Assembly: GCF_021401125.1 (NCBI RefSeq)
Contig: NZ_JACBFQ010000006.1
Location: forward strand, 219,024 to 283,023
Direction of reading: 5' to 3'
DNA: 64,000 nt
Source: Xanthobacter sp. NM-59
Lineage (GTDB): Bacteria > Pseudomonadota > Alphaproteobacteria > Rhizobiales > Xanthobacteraceae
Positions within the stretch are counted from its first letter, which is position 1, and each line of letters starts with the position of its first letter. A program made the translations under genes and the position numbers. Of the stretch, positions 54,736 through 63,884 are shown in pieces. The notes beneath the pieces are model-generated. The model worked only from the letters and a program-made list of their open reading frames with translations, made no database searches and was not told where the DNA came from.

Positions 54736-55347
54736 ATGTCGGAAAGTGCTGATGCGCATGCGTTTGTGAGTTGGGCCAAACAACGGCTCGACGAGATGGA
54801 TGCCACCTTGGTGGCGCTGGAAACCACGGCCAGCCAGATTCGGTCAGACGCTAAGACGGGGGTTGATCAGCTGATCTCCGACCTGAAAAGTCGCCGTGAT
54901 GAATTCCGCGCGCAGATGAAGGCGCAGGCCGAAGGCGGCCAGAGTGCGCTTCAGACCTCGCGGGAGCAGCTCGAAGCCAATTGGAGTGCCTTTGAGGCGG
55001 AAATCGAGACCTACTTCGATGCCGCGGGCAAGGAAGTCTCGCGGCAGCAGCAAGCGTTTGGGAATATGGCCGAAGCCCAGGTGAAAAACTGGCGCGAGGC
55101 GGCGGATATGGTTCTTAACACTGCAGCCAAGATCGCAACCGAAAAGCGCGCCGGCGTGGACGCAGCGGTCGCTCAGATGCAGGCGGATGCCCAAGTCGCT
55201 GAGACCCGGTTGCGTGAGCTGAAGCAGGCGGGCGAAGAATCCTGGTCGATATTGGCTTCGGCGCTGGCGGACTCGCGCAAGGCCTTTGACGCAGCCAGCG
55301 AGAAGGCATGGCACGCACTGAAGCACGCTTCCTCGCCGAAAGCATAA
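54736..55347 (+). CDS. Coiled-coil, apolipoprotein-like protein
   Basis: 203 residues from ATG 54736, with GGAG 6 bases upstream; ATGs at 54724 and 54733 are alternatives. Almost all helical with heptad-like, alanine- and glutamate-rich sequence (FRAQMKAQAEGGQSALQTSR, VAETRLRELKQAGEESW), no signal peptide. Likely granule-surface or structural coiled-coil protein acting with the phasin and DUF3141 gene products (inference). Confidence 0.65.
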   Translation: MSESADAHAFVSWAKQRLDEMDATLVALETTASQIRSDAKTGVDQLISDLKSRRDEFRAQMKAQAEGGQSALQTSREQLEANWSAFEAEIETYFDAAGKEVSRQQQAFGNMAEAQVKNWREAADMVLNTAAKIATEKRAGVDAAVAQMQADAQVAETRLRELKQAGEESWSILASALADSRKAFDAASEKAWHALKHASSPKA

Positions 55348-56014
55348 CCGCGGGTAGCGGTAGATCCCGCCGGCGTGGAGAGAAATAGGGTGGCTGATCA
55401 AGTCAACGAGTTCGGCCGCCCGCATCCTGTTCCTTGGCTGGGAGGCATGGTCCCGCTAAGGCTTCGGAAGGATCACTCCCGAATGCTCCTCAAGCCACGA
55501 TCAGCTTGGCCGGAGGGCAAAAATGAGTCCGTCGGGCTTACCACCTCAACGAAACGGGATCTTGCCACCATCAGACTCGCACCGTACATCGCGCTCGAAC
55601 AGGAAGACCTCAAATTCTTCCGTCAGCATCCTCACTCTGGGCCAGCGCTTTGCACGCCCACGGTGAGGACATCTTCGGCATGGCGAACCTTCGGATGTTT
55701 GGCGACGGCGAACACCCAGATCGGAGATATTCAACTCAACGTGGAACCGCAATAAGCGCGACCCCCTCGCTCTTGAAGACTATTTTTGTAACGGCTGGGT
55801 TCCACCATCCCTCAGCGCTCAAATTTTTGTATTTCTGTTTTACTCGCGATGAAATGAAAGAGATCATCTAAATTCGCGATATCAGCGTGCGCTATGATAG
55901 AAGGCGCATCTGAATTCATGATCGGCACATCCCCTCGTGTTGGGATAGTTCTGGCAACAGCGGAATCTCATCAAGACGCATTTCGAGCACGGCTATGACA
56001 GGACCATCGAGGAT
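55348..56014. other. Region without a recognised gene
   Basis: 667 bp between the coiled-coil gene and the IS3 element. Frames at 55375-55755 (plus) and 55546-55752 (minus) overlap each other and match nothing I know. Probably decayed DNA. Confidence 0.35.
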
Positions 56015-57237
56015 TGAGGTGGTGCCCATTCCGCAGAGAGATTGGCGGCTTTTCTAAGCTTGGTTCTGGCGTGGGTTACGCCGCCATGTTGATCTCGCGC
56101 AGGCCGTATGGACCTCCTCCGGCGTTCTACAGCCGAGAGCCGAGTGGGGCCTCGTGCGATTGCAGCAGGTGACCCACCTGCCAATCCCCTCCCGAGCCTC
56201 GGAACTGGTTTCGAAGGCATTGAGGGTGATGCACTCGTATTTCAGCGACCGCCAGAGGCGTTTGATGAACACGTTGTCCATCCACCGGCCGCGGCCATCC
56301 AGGGAGATCCGCACGCCGGCCTCCAGCAGTACCTTGGTGAAGCGCGGGCTGGTGAACGGGCTGCCCTGGTCGGTATTGAAGATGCCGGGCCGCCCAAACC
56401 GGGACAAGGCCTCCTCCAGCGCCTCGATGCAGAAGTCTGCCTCCATTGTGTTGGAGAGCTTCCAGGAGAGAACTCTGCGGCTGTGCCGGTCCATGATGGC
56501 GACCAGGTCAGGCACCCGCGCCGCATCGGGATGTCGGTGATATCGGCGCACCAGACCTAATCAGGCCTGTCGATCGCCATATTCCGAAGGCGATAGGAGA
56601 AGACGCGGTGCTGGGGGTGCCGCACCGCGCTCTTCGGCTGCTGGTAGATGGCGGGCCAGCCCCATGCGGGCCATGAGACGCCGCACGCGCTTGCGCGCGA
56701 CTGCGAGCCGCACCAGGGCGTCTCGAGGAACTGGCCGTGATCGCCCGGAGGGCGGCGACGGTCTCGGGGCTTTCGGTCCGCGGGCCGCCGTAGAATGCCG
56801 ACCGGCTGATGCCGACCAGGGCGCATTGGCGCGTGATCGGCAGTTGTGGGTGATCCGGTTCGATCATGTCGCGTCTCGCCCCCACGCTCAGCGCCCGGAG
56901 GCCCGACGCTAAAATCCCCTTCCACCACAAGCTGGCCGATCTTCGCGTGGATTTGGTCGATCTCACCCTCGCGTGTGGCCTCGGCGGCTTCCGCATTGCC
57001 GGAGGACACCTCGGCCATGCCCTCGACCGCCTGTTTCTTCCAGGCGTTGATCATGGCCTGGTGGACGCCGTGTTTCGCCGCCAGCTGAGCCACCGTCCGC
57101 TCGCCGCGGATGCCCCCCAGGGCCACCTTCGCCTTGAACTCCGCTGAATATCGCTTCCCCCTCCCCCTCATCGGGTTCGTCCTTCCGTCGGGCCGAACCA
57201 AGCTCAACCCCCTGTCCAGGTTTCGGGGACCACTTCA
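56015..57237 (-). mobile_element. IS3-family insertion sequence, degraded
   Basis: 1223 bp, the usual IS3 size. Terminal inverted repeats: left end TGAGGTGGTGCCCATTCC (56015 onward) and, on the minus strand, right end TGAAGTGGTCCCCGAAACC (ending 57237). No target duplication is visible: flanks are GAT and GGG, which suggests later rearrangement. The transposase frames run minus. Confidence 0.8.
56054..57171 (-). pseudogene. IS3 transposase (orfA/orfB), frameshifted
   Basis: orfA is readable from 57171: MRGRGKRYSAEFKAKVALGG, HTH NAWKKQAVEGM. orfB pieces include ITRQCALVGISRSAFY, then VFSYRLRNMAIDRPD. The catalytic core is RRVLSWKLSNTMEADFCIEA, GIFNTDQGSPFTSPRFT (DDE second Asp), GRGRWMDNVFIKRLWRSLKY (Glu region position held by KRLWRS). 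Several frame breaks and a scrambled central part make it inactive. Confidence 0.85.
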
Positions 57238-57601
57238 GGGCGACGTGGACGTGCTAGCCTGGAACAAAAAGACTGGGACGGCCTGGGCCATCGAATGCAA
57301 AGGGCGGCTTCTCGATCGGACAATCAGTGAAATTGGCGAGCGTCTCGCCGAATACACAACGATGTGTACCCATCACAAGAAACGCACTCCGATCCGGAAG
57401 AATCTGGATCGTGTCGACTTCCTCAGAGCCAACCTTTCGACCGTGGCGTCGATAACCAAAATCCCTGTCGAAGACATCAAGCTGAAAGCCGCGGTCGCGA
57501 CCGACAACATCGTACCCGTGCAGTTCACCAAGACGATGTCGACCCGGGTGGATCGAACCTGCACTTTCCGCGACCTCGCCAAGCCGTTTGGTTCGTCGTG
57601 A
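57238..57601 (+). pseudogene. PD-(D/E)xK-like nuclease, C-terminal fragment cut by IS3
   Basis: Starting at the first base after the IS end, the frame reads GDVDVLAWNKKTGTAWAIEC, K, then LDRTISEIGERLAEY. The GDVDVLxW...WAIECK spacing is the core of PD-(D/E)xK nucleases (Asp, then ExK-like ECK). About 120 C-terminal residues survive to the TGA at 57599. The N-terminal part is not seen on the other side of the IS. It probably belonged to a restriction- or repair-type nuclease. Confidence 0.6.
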
Positions 57602-57944
57602 GGCGGCGGAAGCCGAGGTATGCCAACGTCGCTATGGATGGGAAGCGCCCCCTACGCCGCACCCCGGATAAGGGGCCCCTGGCCGCTTTGGGTCGACAAG
57701 GGGGCATCTTCGGCAAGAAGATCGAATGGCAGTTTAGCGCCGAGCTTTACCAGAACCGGACGTTTCGTAGTCGGCCCCAACCCGGCCTCCTTCCACACGC
57801 TGTCACCAACGTCAGCTTTGCGCCAGAAGACTAAACCGCTGCCGCGGTAGCGGCCCTGCGTGACGGGCGTGCGGATGTTTTCGATGTGGCACCCGGCATA
57901 GGCGGGCGGACGATCAGGGGGTTTCTCAACCTTTGGAGAGCCCC
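57602..57944. other. Region between nuclease fragment and integrase
   Basis: 343 bp with only short meaningless frames. The left end of the IS91-type element probably lies here but I cannot place it. Confidence 0.4.
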
Positions 57945-58827
57945 ATGGACGCTTCCGAGCACCCCACCAACACGCGGCCAGCCATCAGCCCGCTGCGGCA
58001 GCGGATGATCGAGGACATGACCATCCGCCGGTTCGGGTACCATACCAAACGCGACTATGTGCGTCAGGTCGCCGAGTTCACCGCCTTCCTCGGCCGGGCG
58101 CCGGACCAGGCCGAGCCCGAGGACCTGCGGCGCTACCAGCTGCATCTCGCCAGCCTCGGCGCCAGCTATGCCCGCATGAACCTCGCCTGCACGGCGCTGC
58201 GCTTCTTCTTCCACATCACCCTCGGCCGGGCGGGGTTCGGCAACCGGATAGCCCGCATCCCAACGCCCGAACGACTGCCCGTGGTGCTCACCGCCGAGGA
58301 GGTGGCACTACTGCTCGCCCACACCCCGAACCTCAAGTACCGGGCCGCCTTCAGCCTCGCCTATGGCTGCGGCCTGCGGGTGCCGGAAGTGGCCCACCTC
58401 AAGGTCGCCGATATCGACAGCGCGCGCATGCTGATCCGGGTCGACCAGGGCAAGGGGCGCAAGGACCGCTACGTGATGCTCGCGCCCGATCTGCTCGACC
58501 TGCTCCGTCGCTGGTGGAAGGAGCGGCGACCGCAGGGCCGGACTGTTTCCCGGCAGCGATCCCGGCCAGCCCATCACCACCCGCCAGCTCGACCGGGCCT
58601 GCAGGACGGCGGCCTCCGCCGCTCGGCTCGACAAGCGTGTGGCCATGCACACCCTGCGGCACAGCTTCGCCACCCGCCTGCTGGAGCGCAAGACCGATAT
58701 CCGCGTCATCCAAGTGCTGCTCGGGCACAGGAAGCTCGACACCACGGCGGTCCACACTCGCGTCGCCCTGAAGACCCTGCGCGAGGTGGAGAGCCCGCTC
58801 TCGCTGCTGACCCCGCCGCCATTATAG
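57945..58827 (+). pseudogene. Tyrosine recombinase partner of IS91-type element, one-base frameshift
   Basis: First frame: MTIRRFGYHTKRDYVRQVAE, FSLAYGCGLRVPEVAHLKVA (catalytic Arg region), [13 protein letters not shown]. Near 58540 a single base has been inserted. The next frame gives [11 protein letters not shown] and then the C-terminal box [34 protein letters not shown] (HxxR...GH). The frame-restored protein would have about 294 residues and all catalytic residues but the terminal Tyr region is short (VHTRV in place of the usual YTxV). Fourteen bases precede the IS91 transposase start; such pairs are known in IS91-like elements. Confidence 0.8.
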
Positions 58828-58840
58828 GCCGTGCCGGTCC

Positions 58841-60052
58841 ATGGCGCGCCCTACGCTCGAGGTCGCGGATATCCTGAACGCCCATGGCGATGCCTATGAG
58901 AAGGCACATGCCGGGCATCTCAGCCGCGGCGAGCTGAAGGCGATGTGGGCGATCCGCTCCTGCCGCACGGCGGTGCTCGGCGGGCATTTGGCGCGCTGTA
59001 CCGACTGCGCCCATGTGGAGATCGCCTACAACTCCTGCCGCAACCGCCACTGCCCCAAGTGCCAGGGGACAACGGCCCGGGACTGGCTCGCGGCCCGTCA
59101 GGCCGAGCTTCTGCCGGTGCCCTATTATCATCTCGTCGTCACCCTACCGGCCGCGATCGGCGCCATCGCCTATCAGAACAAGGCGGCGGTCTACGACCTC
59201 TTGTTCAGGGCCTCGGCCGAGACTCTGGCCACCATCGCCGCCGATCCGAGGCATGTCGGTGCCCCTGTCGGCATCGCCGCCGTGCTCCACACCTGGGGAT
59301 CGGCACTGACCCATCATCCCCACATTCATGCCGTGGTGCCCGGCGGGAGCCTGTCTGCCGACGGCTCCCGCTGGATCGCCGGCCGGGCCCGCTTTTTCCT
59401 GCATGTGCGGGTGCTGTCCCGCCTGTTCCGGCGGCTGTTTCTCGACGGACTCCGGGCGCTGCATGCCGCCGGCCAGCTCGCCTTCTTCGGCGATCTCACA
59501 CCACTGGCGGAGACGCCTGCCTTCGAGGCGATGCTCGCGCCCCTGCGCCGCGCCGAATGGGCGGTCTATGCCAAGCGCCCCTTCGCGGGACCCGCGGCGA
59601 TGCTTGCCTATCTGTCGCGCTACGCCCACCGCGTGGCGATCACCAACAGCCGGCTTCTCTCCATGCATGCCCACGGAGTCACCTTCCGCTGGAAGGACTA
59701 TCGCGCCCGGGCCAAGGCCTCGGGCAACGGCTGGATCAAGGCCATGACCCTACCGGCGGATGAGTTCATCCGCCGCTTCCTGCTCCATGTCCTGCCCAAC
59801 GGCTTCCACCGCATCCGGCACCACGGCCTGTTCGCCAGCGCGGTCCGCGCCGCCAACATCACTAAGATCCGCGCGCTTCTCAAAGCGAAAACTGAGAGCG
59901 CGCACCCGGCGTCTTCTGCTGAGCAGCAGAAAGCCGACGAGCGGCCGCAGTGCCGCTGCTGCGGTGGCCTCATGACCATCATCGAGACCTTCGCTCGCGG
60001 ATCACTACCGCGGACCTGGTCCGCCGACCCCATCAGGATCGACAGCTCATGA
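58841..60052 (+). CDS. IS91-family transposase (HUH-type)
   Basis: 403 residues, apparently intact. N-terminal zinc ribbon CRTAVLGGHLARCTDCAHVE and CRNRHCPKCQG. The HUH metal site is THHPHIHAVVPGG. Then come the conserved YLSRYAHRVAITNSRLL and the basic C-terminal region with FRWKDYRARAKASGNGWI. A C-terminal CRCCGG zinc knuckle. IS91 enzymes move by rolling-circle transposition and can mobilise flanking DNA in one direction. The matching recombinase gene upstream is frameshifted. Confidence 0.92.
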   Translation: MARPTLEVADILNAHGDAYEKAHAGHLSRGELKAMWAIRSCRTAVLGGHLARCTDCAHVEIAYNSCRNRHCPKCQGTTARDWLAARQAELLPVPYYHLVVTLPAAIGAIAYQNKAAVYDLLFRASAETLATIAADPRHVGAPVGIAAVLHTWGSALTHHPHIHAVVPGGSLSADGSRWIAGRARFFLHVRVLSRLFRRLFLDGLRALHAAGQLAFFGDLTPLAETPAFEAMLAPLRRAEWAVYAKRPFAGPAAMLAYLSRYAHRVAITNSRLLSMHAHGVTFRWKDYRARAKASGNGWIKAMTLPADEFIRRFLLHVLPNGFHRIRHHGLFASAVRAANITKIRALLKAKTESAHPASSAEQQKADERPQCRCCGGLMTIIETFARGSLPRTWSADPIRIDSS

Positions 60053-60851
60053 GCGCCGCTCCCGTTCCCCGGTATCAGGCTCTCGTCGCAGGCCATGCCA
60101 TCTCCGGCATCGGGGCCGCATGCTCTCTGTCATCGGCAAGGCCGCGTTCATCGTCGTCGTGGCACCGCAAAGATGTCGCCGCCGCGCGCCCCCCGGACAC
60201 GATCGGAGAGGGTCGGCACCACCATGTGCCCGGATATCCGCCCCTCGATCGGCATCTTCCCCGTCGACGCGGGCCTCATCCCCATAGCACCGCGAAGACC
60301 TCAACCGTCGTGCAGGTCGGACCGCGGTTTCCTCCCCTGGAGGCTTTCCGACGCCGGCCCGCGCGCCCAGACCCACCCTCGCGATCGGGCCGGCATCCGA
60401 AACCCTTCACAGCTTCGGACGTCGGCGTCGGAGCCGGACAACAGACGTTTAACAAGCGAGGCGGCCTGGCGCGATGGCGCCGCTGCCCCGGTCCCAGAGA
60501 CCGGAGTTGTTGCCTGCCCCAACCCGAAAACGGCTGGCCGATGCCGGATTAGAGGCGACATTCTTGAGGCCGCGGTACAGCGGTCTCGGTCAGGCCCCGA
60601 TGGTCCGCTTCGCCGCGGAAGGCCGCAAACAGGTCGAGAGATCAGGACCGAATACCCATCTCCTCTGTGAACCGCGAGGCGCGCATCGTTCGTCTCCGTC
60701 ATCGACGGACTTTCCCCAAGTCTGGTGGAGAATCACGAGCTCAGGCCAAACTGAACGGTATTCACCGGCTGGGAAAACTGAGCCTAATAGAGTGTCACCA
60801 CCCAGGCCTAAAAACACGACCTGAATCACATTCCGCTGACGGTCTTTCTTG
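60053..60851. other. Region between IS91 transposase and ggt
   Basis: 799 bp with open frames in several directions but no protein-like pattern. The right (ori or ter) end of the IS91 element and the ggt promoter should be here; neither could be fixed. Confidence 0.35.
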
Positions 60852-62621
60852 ATGAAGCATCACACCGCCATTCTCACTTTCGCTTTCCTCGGATGCCTGC
60901 TGATCGCCTTTGCGCCGCAGGCTCACGCCGTGTCGCCTACGCCAGTGGAGGGCGAAGGCGGCATGGTGGTCAGCGAGCAGTCCCTTGCCGCTCAAGTCGG
61001 TGCCGACATTATGCGCCAGGGTGGCAATGCGATCGATGCCGCGGTGGCCGTGGGCTATGCGCTTGCTGTGGTGCATCCCTGCTGCGGCAATCTCGGCGGC
61101 GGCGGATACATGGTCGTTCGGCAAGCCGATGGCACATCGACCTTCATCGATTTCCGCGAGATCGCCCCGGGCGCTGCGCGCGCCGACATGTATCTGGACA
61201 AGAACGGCAATGTCATCCGCGGTGCGAGCGTAAGGGGATGGCGGGCGGTTGCCGTTCCTGGTTCCGTGCTTGGTCTCGACACCGCGCTTCAGCGCTTCGG
61301 CTCCATGACACGCGCCGAGGTGATGGCTCCCGCCATCGCATTGGCCCGAGATGGCTACGTTCTTTCCCCTGGCGATGCCGCCATTCTGCGGGCCGGCACC
61401 GCGGATTTTCGCGCGGACCCCACCCTGTCCGCGATCTTCCTGAAGGACGGCGAGCCCCTGAAAGCCGGCGACCGCCTGGTCCAGGCGGATCTTGGCCGAA
61501 CCCTTGCGGCCATTTCCGCTCAAGGGGTCTCTGCCTTCTATGATGGCGAGATCCCGCGCCGCATGGCCGCCGCGAGCGCTGTCGGCGGCGGAATTCTGAG
61601 CGACAAGGACTTCCAGGATTACAAGGTCCGTGTGGGGCCCCCCGTCCGATGCACCTATCGCGGCTACGAGATCCTGACCGCCGCCCCCTCGAGCGCCGGC
61701 GGGACCGCCGTGTGCGAGATCCTCAACATTCTGGAGGGATACCCGCTTTCGGACAGCGGCTTCGGCGCCGCCGACACCGTGCACCTTATGGCCGAGGCCA
61801 TGCGCCATGCCTTCATCGATCGCAATTTTGTCCTGACCGATCCCGCCTTCGGCGACAATCCGCTGGATCGGCTCTTGTCCAAGGACTATGCGGCCGCCAT
61901 CCGCCAGCGCATCGATCCTCACCATGCCGACGCCTCGAAGCTGGATGATGCCGGCGTCGTGCTCCATGAGGGCACGGAGACCACGCACTATTCAGTGGCG
62001 GACGCAGCAGGCAACACGGTCGCCGTGACCACCTCGCTGAACGCCTATTTCGGCGCGCGGGTCATGGCACCCGGCACGGGCGTGCTGCTGAACGACACCA
62101 TGGACGACTTCACCACCAAGATCAGCGGCGAAAACACCTTTGGCCTCGTCCAGGGCGCGCGCAACGCCATCGCTCCGGGCAAGCGCCCACTCTCCTCCAT
62201 GAGCCCAACCATCCTCGTGCGCGACGGCAAACCCGTTCTCGTGCTGGGCTCACCCGGCGGCCCGCGCATCGTCACCTCGGTCGTTCAGACCATCCTCAAC
62301 GTCATCGACCACGGCATGAACGTGCAGGAGGCGGTGGACGCCCCTCGCATCCATCATCAATGGCTGCCGGACGTGATCTACGCCGAGCCCTACTCCCTCT
62401 CTCCAGACACGGTGCGGCTGCTGGAGGCGCGCGGACACAAGGTGGCGGTTCAGCGGCCGTGGAGCGCGGTGGAGGCAATCCAGTTTCCAACGGCGGCGCC
62501 CCAGAGGTCGCAGCATCCGTCCTCCGCCGCTGACACCGCGCGACTTTGGACGCCGGAGCCCGGCGCCATTTATGGGGCTAATGACAATCGCCGGCCCGCA
62601 GGAGCTGCAATCGCCCAATAA
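60852..62621 (+). CDS. ggt: Gamma-glutamyltransferase
   Basis: 589 residues from ATG 60852 (a TTG one codon earlier is possible). Signal peptide MKHHTAILTFAFLGCLLIAF, APQAHA. Motifs: GGNAIDAAVAVGYALAVVHP and CCGNLGGGGYMVVR of the large subunit. The autoprocessing site is TTHYSVADAAGN, where the second Thr becomes the N-terminal nucleophile. The small subunit has LLNDTMDDF, GKRPLSSMSPTI and GSPGGPRIVTSVVQTILNVI. A periplasmic enzyme that splits glutathione and other gamma-glutamyl compounds. Intact although surrounded by mobile debris. Confidence 0.95.
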   Translation: MKHHTAILTFAFLGCLLIAFAPQAHAVSPTPVEGEGGMVVSEQSLAAQVGADIMRQGGNAIDAAVAVGYALAVVHPCCGNLGGGGYMVVRQADGTSTFIDFREIAPGAARADMYLDKNGNVIRGASVRGWRAVAVPGSVLGLDTALQRFGSMTRAEVMAPAIALARDGYVLSPGDAAILRAGTADFRADPTLSAIFLKDGEPLKAGDRLVQADLGRTLAAISAQGVSAFYDGEIPRRMAAASAVGGGILSDKDFQDYKVRVGPPVRCTYRGYEILTAAPSSAGGTAVCEILNILEGYPLSDSGFGAADTVHLMAEAMRHAFIDRNFVLTDPAFGDNPLDRLLSKDYAAAIRQRIDPHHADASKLDDAGVVLHEGTETTHYSVADAAGNTVAVTTSLNAYFGARVMAPGTGVLLNDTMDDFTTKISGENTFGLVQGARNAIAPGKRPLSSMSPTILVRDGKPVLVLGSPGGPRIVTSVVQTILNVIDHGMNVQEAVDAPRIHHQWLPDVIYAEPYSLSPDTVRLLEARGHKVAVQRPWSAVEAIQFPTAAPQRSQHPSSAADTARLWTPEPGAIYGANDNRRPAGAAIAQ

Positions 62622-62907
62622 GCCGAAAGCTCCATGCACCAATAGGGGTCCCGAAACAAAGCAAGCAGCTGTCTGATGCCAGGCGAACGCGCCAATGGCC
62701 GCACATTCGTCGAGGCAGACGTCGACGGCTGCACACCAGACGTCGTGTGCCGCAGCTTAGCCGATCCCGCGCGTCACTCTTCGACGACGATCGAGCTAGT
62801 CATCGAACTGCACTTGATCAAAGCCCTTGCCGGGATCCGACGTCCGCTCCTCCGGGCCGGCGACGGCATCACAAGATGCCTCGATCTTGACCCAATGGGC
62901 GTGGGCC
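62622..62907. other. Short stretch after ggt without a gene
   Basis: 286 bp. Frames overlap and match nothing recognisable. Possibly the rest of the IS3 fragment to its right. Confidence 0.35.
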
Positions 62908-63138
62908 TCATGGAGCCATCGAGCGCCTCCAGCGCGCCTCCATGAATTCCTTCGACCGGGTGTAGTACAGGCTCTGTGCGATCCCTTCGCGGCGGCACAG
63001 CTCGGCGATGCTGTCCTCGCTGCGCAGCCCGTCCAGCACGATCCTGATCTTGTCCTCGGCCGAGAAGTGCCGCCGTGTCCGTCGGCACATGTCCTTCACT
63101 ACGGTCTCCACCGACGCCTTGGCCGGCGATTTGCGCAA
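62908..63138 (-). pseudogene. IS3-type transposase orfA fragment
   Basis: The minus frame reads RRTRRHFSAEDKIRIVLDGL, EDSIAELCRREGIAQSLYYT, KEFMEA: the helix-turn-helix of an IS3-family orfA. After about EFMEA the homology stops, so the C-terminal coiled part and orfB are missing. Confidence 0.75.
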
Positions 63139-63217
63139 GGAGGGTTAGGCTTCGTCGTAGTGAGCTCCACGCCGCCAATGTCCTGGTCGGAGCGGGCGAT
63201 AGCCCGTCTACGGCGAC

Positions 63218-63541
63218 GTGGGTGAAGCCTGCTCCGTCGTCGCCCCGCTGATGCTCCAACTCAGCCTCTTCAGTCATCCTCTTGGCGGAGCGTGCCGTGA
63301 GGGGTGGCTGCTGGACTTCTCGGCACCGTGGGAAAACACCGCGGCCTATGCCGCGGCCGGTCCGATCGGCGACTTCATCATGGCAGCGCGGATGTGGACT
63401 TATGCGACTGCATTTGGCGACCACGATGTCTTCGCCAGCCGTTATGGGTATTTCCTGACGCAGCTAAAATACCCCAACACAGATAAAGAGTTTTTCATCC
63501 GAGCGGCTGGTGAGATACGTGGTTGTCTCGAACGTGGGTGA
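63218..63541 (+). CDS. Hypothetical protein fragment
   Basis: 107 residues. The C-terminal part (FSAPWENTAAYAAAGPIGDF, then MWTYATAFGDHDVFASRYGY) looks protein-like, but the start is not supported by a clear ribosome-binding site. The left flank is IS debris, so this may be the tail of a truncated gene. Unrecognised. Confidence 0.3.
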   Translation: MGEACSVVAPLMLQLSLFSHPLGGACREGWLLDFSAPWENTAAYAAAGPIGDFIMAARMWTYATAFGDHDVFASRYGYFLTQLKYPNTDKEFFIRAAGEIRGCLERG

Positions 63542-63582
63542 TGAACCTTCCTGCCGGAACCGGACTTTCCCAAGGTCCGTTC

Positions 63583-63884
63583 TCAGGCGGAGCCGCCGGC
63601 CTTGAGGCCCTGCCCGGCGAAGCTCTCGAACACGATTTTCGCGAGCGCGTTGAAGTTGCCGATGATCCAGGCAAAAAAAGGCCGACGGCGAGCGTCTTCC
63701 TCACCAGCCTGCGCATCACATCCTCGTCGGCGCTCCAGGCCCAGAACAGGCCGGCGAGCGTGATGTCGAGGGCGATCAGGATGGAGGAGAAGCCTGTCAC
63801 CTCGCCTTTGATCAGGCCGAAGCTGGAATCGATGTAGCTGGTGAAGGTGTTGAGGAAGGTGTCGATGACCCCCACGTCATTCAT
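63583..63884 (-). pseudogene. trbL: trbL (conjugative type IV secretion), truncated and frameshifted
   Basis: From ATG 63884: MNDVGVIDTFLNTFTSYIDS, FGLIKGEVTGFSSILIALDI, LAGLFWAWSADEDVMRRL, the conserved TrbL N-terminus. The frame breaks at a run of seven T (plus-strand A run 63673-63679). In another frame it resumes as WIIGNFNALAKIVFESFAGQ, GLKAGGSA, then stops at 63583. TrbL normally continues for 300 or more residues. Upstream, a 15-residue frame MKIKALLSLIGAQRT overlaps the start as ATGA and may be the stub of trbK. A remnant of an integrative or plasmid conjugation system. Confidence 0.85.

Noticed and set aside
60095..60702. Overlapping frames of 133-191 residues between IS91 and ggt
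   Set aside because: Conflicting frames on both strands, proline/arginine-rich, no motif.
62774..63424. 216-residue minus frame near the right end
   Set aside because: Covers the IS3 orfA fragment in another frame and has no protein-like pattern.
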